This document shows positions 15,636-24,968 of a DNA stretch of 54,071 nt, piece by piece. The position numbers and the translations under genes are program-made. The notes below the pieces were generated by a model. That model had not been told where the DNA came from and did not search any database. It saw only the letters and a list, made by a program, of their open reading frames with translations. Origin of the DNA: Candidatus Gastranaerophilales bacterium (lineage in GTDB: Bacteria; Cyanobacteriota; Vampirovibrionia; Gastranaerophilales; Gastranaerophilaceae); NCBI GenBank assembly GCA_944322545.1, contig CALUPF010000030.1, positions 1 to 54,071 of the forward strand, read 5' to 3'. Position 1 is the first letter of the stretch; the number at the start of each line of letters is the position of its first letter.

Positions 15636-17477
15636 ATGAATAAAAAATTTATATATATATTATCTCTTTTGATTTTTATTGGGATTTTTCTTGTGAGTTG
15701 CATAAGAAAAGATATTCCTGAAAAAGATATTGAAAAGGGGAGTTCTAATACTTTTGTAGATGAACAATATAAGCCATATCCTGTTGAGACAAAAACAATA
15801 GATGGTGTTGATTACGTTTTATCAAGATCAAATCCAGGTAAATATGGTGGAACTCTTGTTACTAGCACAATTGGTGAAGGTCCTAAGACTTTTAATTCTT
15901 GGAATTCTATGGACGCAACATCATCTCAGGCTGCAGATATTATGTTTGATGGGCTAGTTTCAACGGATGCTTATACAGGTGAGGTTATTCCAAGACTTGC
16001 TAAAACAATTAAAGTTTTGCCTGATAATAAAACTTATATTTTTGAATTGCGAAAAGGTTTAAAATGGTCAGATGGCAAGGAAATTACAGCGGATGATGTT
16101 GTGTTTACTTGGGATAAAATTGTTTTTGGCGGATATGGAAATACGAGCACAAGAGATGCTATGTATATAGATGGTAAATTGCCAACAATCGAAAAAGTTG
16201 ATAAATATACAGTTAAATTTACGACTCCTAAACCTTTTTCTCCTTTTTTAAGACAGGTTTCAGTTCCTATTGCTCCTAAGCATGTTTTAGAACCAGTTGT
16301 TCAAAAAGGAAAAAGAGCTTTTGCTTCTTACTGGAGTTCTAATATAAATCCTGATGAGCTTGTTACAAGTGGTGCTTTCAAGTTAAAGGAATATGTGCCA
16401 GCTCAGCGCATTGTATATGAAAGAAATCCAAACTATTATGTAATAGATGAAAAAGGACAAAAATTACCATATCTAGACAAATATATAATTTTGATTGTTG
16501 GTGATTTGAATAATGAGCTATTAAAATTTAAGGCAAAAGAACTTGATACAGTCGGGTTAAGAGGGACTAATGTTGCTTTATTCAAAGAACAGGAAAAATT
16601 TTCTGATTATAAAGTCTATAATCTTGGTCCTGATACAGGAACTATGTATTTTGCTTTTAATCTTAATGATAGAAAAAATGAAAAAGGCAAATATTACGTC
16701 AATCCTATAAAACAAAAGTGGTTTAGTGATTTAAATTTTAGAAAAGCTGTTGATTATGCTTTAGATAGAGAAAATATGGTCTTTAATATTGCAAGTGGAG
16801 TTGCTCAACCTCTTTTTACTCCTGAGCCTTTGTCATCAATATATTTGAATGAAAAAATAGCAAAAGGTCATTCTCAAGATCTTGAAAAAGCAAAAGAATT
16901 GTTAGCTCAATCAGGTTTTTATTGGAAAAATAAAAAACTTTATGACAAAGATGGCAATAAAGTAGAATTTGATTTGTTTACAAATGCTGGTAATACAGAA
17001 CGTGAGTCAATTGGTGTAATGGTTAAACAAGACTTAGAAGAGCTTGGAATGACCGTTAATTTTAAGCCTATTGAGTTTAACTCTTTAGTTAATAAGCTTG
17101 TTAATACCAATGATTTTGATTCTGTAATAATGGGCTTTACAGGAAGTCCTTTAGAACCTTATGGTGGCAAAAATGTTTGGTATTCTAATGGAACATTGCA
17201 TGTTTTCAATATGAGAAAAACTCCTCAAGAAAACAATAAATTATTGTGGTGGGAGAAAAAACTTAATGGAATTTTTGATAAAGCGTCATTAGAGCTTGAC
17301 TTCGATAAAAGAAAAGCTTTATATGAAGACTATCAAAAGCTTGTATATGAGCAAAAACCCCTCATATATTTATATTCTCCAATAAGAATCTCTGCGATAA
17401 GAAATAAATTTGGAAATATCCATCCGACAGAGTTAGGCGGAGTCCTTCACAATTTAGAAGAAATTTATATAAAATAA
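15636..17477 (+). CDS. Peptide/oligopeptide ABC transporter substrate-binding lipoprotein
   Basis: A lipoprotein signal peptide ends in FLVSC with Cys22 as the lipidated residue, so the protein is membrane-tethered outside the cytoplasm. The mature part is a family 5 solute-binding protein (DppA/OppA class): LRKGLKWSDGKEITADDVVF (about 139-158), the core NFRKAVDYALDRENMV and WSDLNF-type segments, and the late KRKALYEDYQKLVYEQKPLI. The length of 613 is in the range for this class. No permease or ATPase genes are adjacent, so it is an orphan here. Its stop codon abuts that of the convergent LysM gene with no base between. Confidence 0.9.
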   Translation: MNKKFIYILSLLIFIGIFLVSCIRKDIPEKDIEKGSSNTFVDEQYKPYPVETKTIDGVDYVLSRSNPGKYGGTLVTSTIGEGPKTFNSWNSMDATSSQAADIMFDGLVSTDAYTGEVIPRLAKTIKVLPDNKTYIFELRKGLKWSDGKEITADDVVFTWDKIVFGGYGNTSTRDAMYIDGKLPTIEKVDKYTVKFTTPKPFSPFLRQVSVPIAPKHVLEPVVQKGKRAFASYWSSNINPDELVTSGAFKLKEYVPAQRIVYERNPNYYVIDEKGQKLPYLDKYIILIVGDLNNELLKFKAKELDTVGLRGTNVALFKEQEKFSDYKVYNLGPDTGTMYFAFNLNDRKNEKGKYYVNPIKQKWFSDLNFRKAVDYALDRENMVFNIASGVAQPLFTPEPLSSIYLNEKIAKGHSQDLEKAKELLAQSGFYWKNKKLYDKDGNKVEFDLFTNAGNTERESIGVMVKQDLEELGMTVNFKPIEFNSLVNKLVNTNDFDSVIMGFTGSPLEPYGGKNVWYSNGTLHVFNMRKTPQENNKLLWWEKKLNGIFDKASLELDFDKRKALYEDYQKLVYEQKPLIYLYSPIRISAIRNKFGNIHPTELGGVLHNLEEIYIK

Positions 17478-18515
17478 TTATTGTTCTTCAGTTGTGAATC
17501 CTGCTGCTTTGCTCATTGCTGATCTGATTGTTATGCTTGAGTTATCAAGAATTTTTTGTTCTTCAGCTGTCAATGTTTCTCCAAGAAGATACTTATTTAC
17601 AACTGCATTTATTTCTTTATTATCAGCATTCATTCCTGTTACAGATTGGAACATATTTGATTCACTTGCAGCTGAAATTACACCATCTTTTTGTCCGTCA
17701 ATTGAGTCAGCTGTTTCATTGAAAAACGCAAGTTCTTCTTTTGAAATTGTTCCATCACCGTTCATATCAAGGTTTTTTGCGAACAAGTTACCTGTTCTTT
17801 GTGCCATTATAGAATAGATTTCTTTATTTGCATCGACAGGTGTACCTAATGCAGCCATTCCAATTTTATATTCTTCTTTTGATATTTTTCCATCATTGTC
17901 TTTATCGTAAAAATTAAGTAAATCTTTTAATTCGGAATTTGTCTCACATTCTTTTATTGCATCGTCATCGATTTTTTCTTTTTGTATTTCAAAAACTTTA
18001 TTGCAGTGATTAGTTTCTACTTGTGCAAATTCTTGTGTAGTTACTTTTCCATCTCCATTAACGTCATAATATTCTTTTAGCAATTGTTCAGAGTATTGAA
18101 TATATGCTTGTTTCTGTTGTTCTGATGTTTTTGTATCCTTTGAAAATATAGAAACAGAAGATTTTGTTAAATTATTCATTTGTTCATAATTTTCAATGTT
18201 ACTTAATTGGATTTTTTGCTTTGCTGCAACAACTGCTTGTGTATTTTCTTGATGTTGGTCTTGTGTTATTGGATTAGATGTAACAGCTTTAGTTTTTGTT
18301 TCAGCTGTTTCTTGTACCTCTTTGCTTTTTACTAGTGTATCGCCAACTGACAAATCTAATTTTTGGCCAGCAAAAATCATGTCAGGATTTTTTATATTAT
18401 TCTTTTGGGCAATTTCATTAACTTTGTTTGCTATATCTGTGTTATTAGTAAGTTTAAATTTATTTTTGCAAATCTTCCATAGGTTTTCACCTGTGCTTAC
18501 TGTATGTAACGTCAT
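17478..18515 (-). CDS. LysM and EF-hand protein
   Basis: Residues 1-57 are a LysM domain (HTVSTGENLWKICKNKF ... NPDMIFAGQKLDL), which usually binds peptidoglycan or chitin-like glycans. After a Gln/Thr-rich linker come EF-hand calcium loops: DVNGDGKVTTQE, DKDNDGKISKEE and DMNGDGTISKEE are canonical 12-residue loops, and DGQKDGVISAAS is degenerate. No signal peptide is seen, so export would need another route if it acts on the wall. A GGAGAGAG Shine-Dalgarno sequence supports the start. The same two domain types occur in the large J-domain protein at 34646. The role is unknown; calcium binding is inferred from the loops. Confidence 0.85.
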   Translation of the reverse strand: MTLHTVSTGENLWKICKNKFKLTNNTDIANKVNEIAQKNNIKNPDMIFAGQKLDLSVGDTLVKSKEVQETAETKTKAVTSNPITQDQHQENTQAVVAAKQKIQLSNIENYEQMNNLTKSSVSIFSKDTKTSEQQKQAYIQYSEQLLKEYYDVNGDGKVTTQEFAQVETNHCNKVFEIQKEKIDDDAIKECETNSELKDLLNFYDKDNDGKISKEEYKIGMAALGTPVDANKEIYSIMAQRTGNLFAKNLDMNGDGTISKEELAFFNETADSIDGQKDGVISAASESNMFQSVTGMNADNKEINAVVNKYLLGETLTAEEQKILDNSSITIRSAMSKAAGFTTEEQ

Positions 18516-18577
18516 TTGTCTCTCTCCAATAAACTTAAAGTTTGTATATTAATATAAAAACATTTCGTTCTGAAAAA

Positions 18578-18606
18578 TTGCCTTTGGATAAAAAAAAATG
18601 TATAAT
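18578..18606 (+). promoter_or_regulatory. serA promoter
   Basis: TTGCCT (18578-18583), a 17-bp spacer and TATAAT (18601-18606) lie 41 bp ahead of the serA ATG, giving a leader of about 34 nt that includes the AAAGGGAG ribosome-binding site. Confidence 0.7.
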
Positions 18607-18646
18607 TGTTGAGCATTTGCGTACTAAAAGAAAGGGAGTTTATTTT

Positions 18647-20239
18647 ATGAAGGTTTTGATCACTGACAAAATTAATGAAAAGGCGAAACATATAATAGGG
18701 GACGTTGCTCAATGTGATTTGCTTCCAACTATGTCTGAAGATGAATTGTGTGAGGTTATTGGTGAATATGATGCATTAATGGTTAGAAGTCAGACAAAAG
18801 TTACTGAAAAAATCATTGAAGCTGGTACAAATTTAAAAATTATAGGAAGAGCTGGTGTTGGTGTTGATAACATCAATTTAGATGCAGCAACCAAAAAAGG
18901 TATTATTGTAGTAAACTCCCCTGATGGAAACACAAATGCAGCTGCTGAACATACAGTAGCTTTGATGTTAGCAATGTCTAGAAATGTAGCCAAAGCTGCT
19001 GCTTCAACAAAACAAGGTTTGTGGGAACGTTCTAAATTTACAGGACATGAGGTTTTTGGAAAAACTTTAGGTGTTATTGGTTTCGGTAAAATAGGTCATC
19101 ATGTAGCTGAAGTTGCAATGGCATTAGGTATGAAAGTTCTTGTGTCTGATCCATATACAACTAAAGAAGTTGTAGAAAAATTTGGTGCTGTATATGTGCC
19201 ATCATTAGAAGAATTATGGGGTCAGTGCGATTATATTACAGTGCATACACCAAAAACAAAAGAAACAATGCATATGATTAATAAAGATACAATTGCTAAA
19301 ATGAAAAAAGGCGTTAGAATTATTAACTGTGCAAGGGGTGGAATTGTTGATGAAGCTGCCTTGGCTGAAGCTTTAGAATCTGCTCATGTTGCACAAGCAG
19401 CAATAGATGTTTTTGAAGGTGAGCCTGATATTGCTGAAAATCCGTTGGTTAAAACAACAGGTGATATTTTGTTGACTCCTCACTTAGGGGCAAGTACTGA
19501 AGAAGCTCAGCTAAAAGTAGCTGAAGATGTTGCAGAACAAATTAGAGATGTTCTATCTGGAGGTTCTGCTAGATCTGCTGTTAATATTCCATCTTTGAAA
19601 CCAGCTAAGCTTGAACCAGTTAAGGATTATATGCAATTGGCTGAAAATATTGGAGAGTTAGCAATGCAAATGTCAGTTGGCAATTTGAAAGGTATATATA
19701 TCACAGTAAAAGGTAACCTTGCTGCTTTAGATGTATCTCCTTTAGAAACAGCTGTTTTGAAGGGTGTTTTAGCATCATTTGTTAACGATGTTAATTATGT
19801 TAATGCTCCAATTATTGCTGAACAAAAAGGCTTGGATGTATCAACAACTAAGTCAAATACTTCAACTGACTATATTGGTTCAATTATTTTGAAATTAGTT
19901 ACTGACAAAGAAACTAATACAGTCGCAGGTGCATTGATTGCTGAAAACATGCCAAGAATAGTTAAAATCAATGGATATAACGCAAGTATTGAGCCAGAAA
20001 AACATATGATTCTTGTACCTCACGAAAACAAACCTGCTATGGTTGCAAAAGTTGCAACTGTGTTGGGTAATAAAAACATAAACATTACAAGAATGAACGT
20101 TGCACAAAACAGAGCTGAAAATGACAACATTTCAATAATGATTATCAACACAGGTAGTGAAGTAGATGAATCAACTTTGAAAGAAATATCTGTTATAGAT
20201 GGTATTGGCACTGCAAAATATGTAAATTTGAGTGCATAA
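18647..20239 (+). CDS. serA: D-3-phosphoglycerate dehydrogenase
   Basis: SerA catalyses the first step of serine synthesis, oxidising 3-phosphoglycerate with NAD. The start is set at ATG 18647 because AAAGGGAG lies eight bases upstream and it gives 530 residues, the normal length of the long form; the frame stays open another 35 codons upstream across the promoter. Visible are the catalytic Arg region GRAGVGVDNI, the NAD Rossmann loop GVIGFGKIG, the catalytic INCARGGIVDE and LTPHLGAST with its histidine, then the ASB domain and a C-terminal ACT domain (ENKPAMVAKVATVLGNKNIN) for possible serine feedback. It is a single gene diverging from the LysM gene. Confidence 0.97.
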   Translation: MKVLITDKINEKAKHIIGDVAQCDLLPTMSEDELCEVIGEYDALMVRSQTKVTEKIIEAGTNLKIIGRAGVGVDNINLDAATKKGIIVVNSPDGNTNAAAEHTVALMLAMSRNVAKAAASTKQGLWERSKFTGHEVFGKTLGVIGFGKIGHHVAEVAMALGMKVLVSDPYTTKEVVEKFGAVYVPSLEELWGQCDYITVHTPKTKETMHMINKDTIAKMKKGVRIINCARGGIVDEAALAEALESAHVAQAAIDVFEGEPDIAENPLVKTTGDILLTPHLGASTEEAQLKVAEDVAEQIRDVLSGGSARSAVNIPSLKPAKLEPVKDYMQLAENIGELAMQMSVGNLKGIYITVKGNLAALDVSPLETAVLKGVLASFVNDVNYVNAPIIAEQKGLDVSTTKSNTSTDYIGSIILKLVTDKETNTVAGALIAENMPRIVKINGYNASIEPEKHMILVPHENKPAMVAKVATVLGNKNINITRMNVAQNRAENDNISIMIINTGSEVDESTLKEISVIDGIGTAKYVNLSA

Positions 20240-20283
20240 GATAAATTGTTGTTTGTACACTTTATTAAGAATTGTAAAAAAAC

Positions 20284-20313
20284 TTTACTTTTTTCATGTT
20301 TTTTGACTATAAT
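20284..20313 (+). promoter_or_regulatory. Probable promoter of the SFKG membrane protein gene
   Basis: TTTACT (20284-20289) and TATAAT (20308-20313) are separated by 18 bp. They lie about 66 bp ahead of the next ATG. Confidence 0.4.
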
Positions 20314-20378
20314 TAGCAAATAATAGAATTTACAAACTTATAGCTGATACGAAATAGTTAAAATAGATTGGAAAACCA

Positions 20379-21629
20379 ATGAAAACCGAAAATCTAGTGT
20401 ACAACATTCATCCTAAACATTATTTAGCTCAAAATAATAACAATAAAAGTGCGAATCAGACGACCGCTGGACGAAATCCGAGCCGTCGTTTGAGTTTTAA
20501 AGGCGGTCCTGCTCCAGTTGTTGTTGCAAAAACATTTGGAGAAAAACTTGCAGTAAATAAGTTCTTTAACAAGTTTTTAGATATCTTAGCTGACAATTCA
20601 TTGATTGCTGATGCTTTAATTGCTTTAGGTTTAACCGCAATTGCAAGACCGGCTTCTATTTATATTATTCCAACAAAGGATCCTGAAGAAAAAAGAAAAA
20701 ATAATTATCAGGTTGCTCACTCAATTGCAACAGGTATTTTAGGATTAGCAACAACTATTATAGCTGCTGAACCTATTAAACGTGGTGTTAAAAAATTGAT
20801 GAGTAATCCTAAAAAATATATGAAAACTGATCCTTCATATATTGCTAACAATCAAAGAGTGTTCAAAGAAACTGCTGGAAGGTTACATCAACCTATCTTT
20901 TTACCATTGAGAGCAGCTGCTACAATTATGATTGTACCTACTATTTTATCTGCTTTAGGACTTTCTAAAAATGGCAAAGCTGCTGTTTCAAGTACAGATA
21001 AAGCTAAAATAGATTATTCATTTATGAGCTTTAAAGGTAGTGAGTCTAAATCATTTAAGGGCTTTGTAGATGTTAAATCCTCTTATGACAAAGCTGTTGA
21101 TAAAAATGATAAAGCAAAATCAAAAGATCCTTCATTCAAAGGTGCTGGTAGCGTAGTTACTGAAGGAATAGCAAAAGGTGTTGGAAAACTTGCTGATACA
21201 AATAAATTTAGACAATTTATCGAATGGTTTGCAGGTAAGAAAAACTGGTTCCCTCACTTAATTGCAGGTGAAAGTTTGTGGCTTTCAGGTTTTTATATGC
21301 AACAAACAGCAAAATCTAAAAAAATAGAGAAAGACCAAAAACTTCCTATGATATTGAATCAAGGAATAACTGCTTTGGCATGTACATGGGGAGCATATAA
21401 GTTGGATGGCGTAATTAATAAAAAATTGGATGCTTACAAGGCTGTTTATAAAAGAATGAATCCAAATTTAGCCGATGATCTTATGAATAGAAGACTTACT
21501 GGTATCCGTTTATTAGGACCGCTTGTAATATTTACGACAATATATAGATTTGTTGGTCCAGTAGTCGTTACTCCAATTGCAAACTGGGTAAGTGAAAAAA
21601 TTCAACCACACAACAAAAAAGTTGCATAG
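20379..21629 (+). CDS. Lineage-specific membrane-associated protein with four SFKG motifs
   Basis: This 416-residue protein matches no family I recognise. Several hydrophobic helices are evident (about residues 72-98, 112-132, 174-195, 325-345 and 375-400), so it is probably membrane-associated. The tetrapeptide SFKG occurs four times: residues 39-42, 217-220, 225-228 and 252-255, each in Lys/Ser-rich, probably disordered sequence and each encoded by different synonymous codons, so the identity is kept at protein level. The first copy lies at the end of an Asn-rich basic N-terminus and the other three in the linker between two hydrophobic halves. A strong terminator follows. Function unknown. 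Confidence 0.6.
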   Translation: MKTENLVYNIHPKHYLAQNNNNKSANQTTAGRNPSRRLSFKGGPAPVVVAKTFGEKLAVNKFFNKFLDILADNSLIADALIALGLTAIARPASIYIIPTKDPEEKRKNNYQVAHSIATGILGLATTIIAAEPIKRGVKKLMSNPKKYMKTDPSYIANNQRVFKETAGRLHQPIFLPLRAAATIMIVPTILSALGLSKNGKAAVSSTDKAKIDYSFMSFKGSESKSFKGFVDVKSSYDKAVDKNDKAKSKDPSFKGAGSVVTEGIAKGVGKLADTNKFRQFIEWFAGKKNWFPHLIAGESLWLSGFYMQQTAKSKKIEKDQKLPMILNQGITALACTWGAYKLDGVINKKLDAYKAVYKRMNPNLADDLMNRRLTGIRLLGPLVIFTTIYRFVGPVVVTPIANWVSEKIQPHNKKVA

Positions 21630-21645
21630 ATGGTAGTAATAACAT

Positions 21646-21677
21646 AAAAAAATCTCTCTTTTAAGAGAGATTTTTTT
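21646..21677. terminator. Bidirectional terminator
   Basis: AATCTCTCTT and AAGAGAGATT form a ten-base stem around a two-base centre, flanked by A and T runs. It serves the SFKG protein gene (plus) and aroE (minus), whose stop codon begins inside the T run. Confidence 0.9.
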
Positions 21678-22527
21678 ATTCTGCTAATTCTTCTAACGCA
21701 GCCATTTTCATTACTTCTGGGATTGCTTTTTTGCCTGTCCAGATTTCGAAAGCTTTTGCTCCTTGATGAACGAACATGTCCAGACCTGTGATAATTTGAT
21801 AATTGTTTTTTTGAGCAAGTTTTATAAGTTCTGTTTTTAGTGGGTTGTATACTATGTCATATACAACTGCGTCTTTGGGTAATGTTTTTAAAACAGATTC
21901 TTCAATTGGGCTCATTCCCATTGCTTTTCCTCTCATACCTATTGGAGTTGAGTTAACAAGCATAAGAGAATCTGATAAGTCATTAAGACTTTGCATTTGT
22001 TTTAGGTTGAATTTTATATCAGGGAATTTTTCTCTCAAAAAATTAACCATCTTACTTGCGTTTATGACATTTCTTGCATAAAAATCGATTGTTTTTACAC
22101 CTATTTCACAAAAAGCAATAGCTGCAGCTCTAGCTGCGCCACCTGTGCCTAGAATTGTTACTTTGTTATTTTTTAAGCTTTTTTGTATATCTTCTGGAAT
22201 TGCTGTTTTAAATCCGTAAATATCTGTATTATAGCCCTTTAATGACTTGTCTGGTAAAATTTTTACAGTATTTGCACATCCTGCAATATCTGCAGATTTG
22301 TCGAACTCATCGAGGAATAGTGTAATTGGAACCTTATGAGGAATAGTTACGTTAAATCCGTCGTAGTTTTGTGATTTAAGCATTTTTACTCTGCTAACTA
22401 AATCTTCACTTTCTGTGTCTAAAAGCTCATAAGTTCCATCCATTTCAAGAGCTTTCAATGTTGCATTATGCATAACTGCCGAAAGTGATTGGGTCAAAGG
22501 ATGACCAATTACGGCAAATTTAACCAT
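21676..22527 (-). CDS. aroE: Shikimate dehydrogenase
   Basis: AroE reduces 3-dehydroshikimate with NADPH in aromatic amino-acid synthesis. The 283-residue protein shows the substrate-binding GHPLTQSLSAVMHN at the N-terminus (family: G-P-xxHSxSPxxHN), the catalytic lysine in FNVTIPHK (about residue 65), GCANTV and NTDIYGF, the NADP loop LGTGGAARA, and the C-terminal YDIVYNPLKTEL with GLDMFVHQGAKAFEIWTG. Its start overlaps the end of topA by eight bases, so the two form an operon. Confidence 0.96.
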   Translation of the reverse strand: MVKFAVIGHPLTQSLSAVMHNATLKALEMDGTYELLDTESEDLVSRVKMLKSQNYDGFNVTIPHKVPITLFLDEFDKSADIAGCANTVKILPDKSLKGYNTDIYGFKTAIPEDIQKSLKNNKVTILGTGGAARAAAIAFCEIGVKTIDFYARNVINASKMVNFLREKFPDIKFNLKQMQSLNDLSDSLMLVNSTPIGMRGKAMGMSPIEESVLKTLPKDAVVYDIVYNPLKTELIKLAQKNNYQIITGLDMFVHQGAKAFEIWTGKKAIPEVMKMAALEELAE

Positions 22528-24826
22528 TGTTTTCTTCTTCCTCCATAGGTTTTGAGAATGAACAGTTTGTGTTTGTGCAAACTAATTTTGATTCTTTTTT
22601 TGTTATTTTTTTTGCTAGCAATGAGCCACATTCTGGGCATTTTTCGTTAACAGGTTCATTCCAAGATACAAAATCACAATCAGGGTATTTATTACATCCA
22701 TAAAAAATCTTTCCGTATTTTGATTTTCTTTGGATAATTTCACCTTCATTGCATTTTGGACATTTGACGCCTGTTGTAATTACAATACGTTTTCTGTTTT
22801 TACACTCATCGTTTGTGCATTGTAAATATTTTCCATAAGGTCCGACTTTGACAATCATTTCAGAGCCGCACTTTTCACATTTTTCATCGCTTTTTTCTTC
22901 AACAGGTGCTGCTGAACCATCTTTGTTTAACGGCATCATTGTTTTACATTCAGGATAACCTGAACATCCTAAAAACTGAGTTCCGAAGCGACTCGTTCTT
23001 ACAATCATTTTTTTGCCGCAATTTGGACATGTTACTTCTGATTCAATAAGCACTTTGGGCATGTTCTTTTTAGCAGAATCAACTGTGTCGTTAAATGGTG
23101 TGTAAAAATCTTTTAAAACTTCTGTCCACACTGCTTTTTCTTCTGCAATGTCATCTAACTTTGTTTCCATTTGTGCAGTGAATTCGTAGTTCATTATATC
23201 AGTGAAGTATTTAACGAGCTCCCTGCATAACGTACGTCCAAGAATTGTTGGCGCAAGTGCTTTTTCTTGCTTTTCGACGTATCCTTTTTGTTGGATTTTC
23301 GAAATGATTGGCGCATAAGTAGATGGTCGACCAATACCATGTTCTTCTAGAGCTTTAACTAAAGAAGCTTCTGTGAATCTTGGTGGTGGTTGTGTAAAGT
23401 GTTGTTGTGGATCTATTTTTTCAAGTTTAACAACATCTCCTTTTTCAAGATCAGGGATTTTGCTTTGATCTGTTTCTTCATCTGAATCGTTATAGATTTT
23501 CAAGAAACCGTCAAACACAACTTTGCTTGTACCTGTTTTGAATAGATAATCACCTGCTTCAATATCCACAGACGTGTTTTTAACTTTTGCATTTTCCATT
23601 TGTGATGCAATAAATCTTGACCATATGAGTTTATACAATCTGTATTGTTCAGATGTTAGATATTGCTTAATGCTATCAGGAGTTTTGTCTATGTATGACG
23701 GACGAATTGCTTCGTGAGCATCTTGTACGTTTTTGCCACCTTTTACGTAGTTGTTTGGCTTTTGAGGATAGTAGTTTTCCCCATAGTTATTGGTTATATA
23801 GTCTTTTGCAGCTGCTTGAGCATCATCTGAGATTCTTACAGAGTCTGTTCTCATGTATGTAATTAAACCGACTGGCTCTCCACCTAGGTCAATACCCTCA
23901 TATAATTTTTGGGCAATTTGCATTGTTTTAGAAACACCGTAGCCTAGTTTTGAGCTGGCTTCTCTTTGTAATGTTGATGTTATAAATGGTGCAGCTGGTT
24001 TTCTTTGAGTATCTCTAAATGAAACTTTTGTGACTTCATATTTAAGATCATCTTGTGTTAATTCTTCAAGAATTTTTTCAGCTTCTTTTTGGTTTTTGAT
24101 TTCAATTTTTTTGTCTTTATATTTAGATAGTTCTGCTGTAAAAGGTATTTTCCCTTTTAGCAAATTAGCTGTGATTGACCAGTATTCAACAGGAGTGAAT
24201 GCATCGATTTCATCTTCTCTTTCACAAATCATTCTAAGTGCGACACTTTGAACTCTTCCTGCTGAAAGACGGTAATTTCTCATTTTCTCCCATAACACAG
24301 GGCTGATTTTATAACCTACAAGCCTATCAAGAATTTGTCTTGTTTGTTGTGCTTTGACTCTTTCCATGTCAATTGCTCTAGGATGTTCAACAGCACTTTT
24401 GATAGCTTTAGGTGTGATTTCGTTAAATTCAATTCTGTTTATTTTTTCATCAGGTACATCTAGAACCTGACGAACATGCCATGCAATAGCTTCTCCCTCA
24501 CGGTCAGGATCGGACGCGAGGAAAATTTTATCTGACTTTTGTGCTAGTTCATTTAGCTTTTTTACAACAACTTTTTTTTCTGGAATAACTATAAATGATG
24601 GTTCAAAATTGTTTGCAACATCAAACCCGAGCACTTTAGGCGGAAAATCTCTAATATGTCCGTAACTTGCTTCTATTTGATAAGAATCTCCAAGAATCTT
24701 TTTTATTGTTTTCGATTTTGCTGGAGACTCTACTATAACGAGAGCTTTCTCTTTTTTTGATTTAGAGGACTTTGTCTTTTTTTGTGTAGAAGGTTCCTCT
24801 GTTGTTTTTTCTTTAGTCTTTGCCAT
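22520..24826 (-). CDS. topA: DNA topoisomerase I
   Basis: Type IA topoisomerase that relaxes negative supercoils. The 768-residue protein has the Toprim segment (ALVIVESPAKSKTIKKILG at about 28-46; DPDREGEAIAWH at about 106-117) and the catalytic tyrosine Tyr324 in GLITYMRTDSV. Four C-terminal four-cysteine zinc modules are visible, beginning CPNCGKKM, CEKCGSEM, CPKCNEGE and CPECGSLL. A Lys/Ser/Thr-rich N-terminal tail of about 27 residues precedes Toprim. aroE follows with an eight-base overlap. Confidence 0.97.
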   Translation of the reverse strand: MAKTKEKTTEEPSTQKKTKSSKSKKEKALVIVESPAKSKTIKKILGDSYQIEASYGHIRDFPPKVLGFDVANNFEPSFIVIPEKKVVVKKLNELAQKSDKIFLASDPDREGEAIAWHVRQVLDVPDEKINRIEFNEITPKAIKSAVEHPRAIDMERVKAQQTRQILDRLVGYKISPVLWEKMRNYRLSAGRVQSVALRMICEREDEIDAFTPVEYWSITANLLKGKIPFTAELSKYKDKKIEIKNQKEAEKILEELTQDDLKYEVTKVSFRDTQRKPAAPFITSTLQREASSKLGYGVSKTMQIAQKLYEGIDLGGEPVGLITYMRTDSVRISDDAQAAAKDYITNNYGENYYPQKPNNYVKGGKNVQDAHEAIRPSYIDKTPDSIKQYLTSEQYRLYKLIWSRFIASQMENAKVKNTSVDIEAGDYLFKTGTSKVVFDGFLKIYNDSDEETDQSKIPDLEKGDVVKLEKIDPQQHFTQPPPRFTEASLVKALEEHGIGRPSTYAPIISKIQQKGYVEKQEKALAPTILGRTLCRELVKYFTDIMNYEFTAQMETKLDDIAEEKAVWTEVLKDFYTPFNDTVDSAKKNMPKVLIESEVTCPNCGKKMIVRTSRFGTQFLGCSGYPECKTMMPLNKDGSAAPVEEKSDEKCEKCGSEMIVKVGPYGKYLQCTNDECKNRKRIVITTGVKCPKCNEGEIIQRKSKYGKIFYGCNKYPDCDFVSWNEPVNEKCPECGSLLAKKITKKESKLVCTNTNCSFSKPMEEEENNG

Positions 24827-24968
24827 AGCTATATAATTATATAATCAAAAAGTCAAAAGGCAAATTTTTCAAATTTAGGTTAAAAGGATGATTTCTTTAT
24901 GAATTATTAAATTTTGTTTTTACTTAGTCGTTGAAAATAAAAAGATAAGACTGAGGCAGGCATATTTC

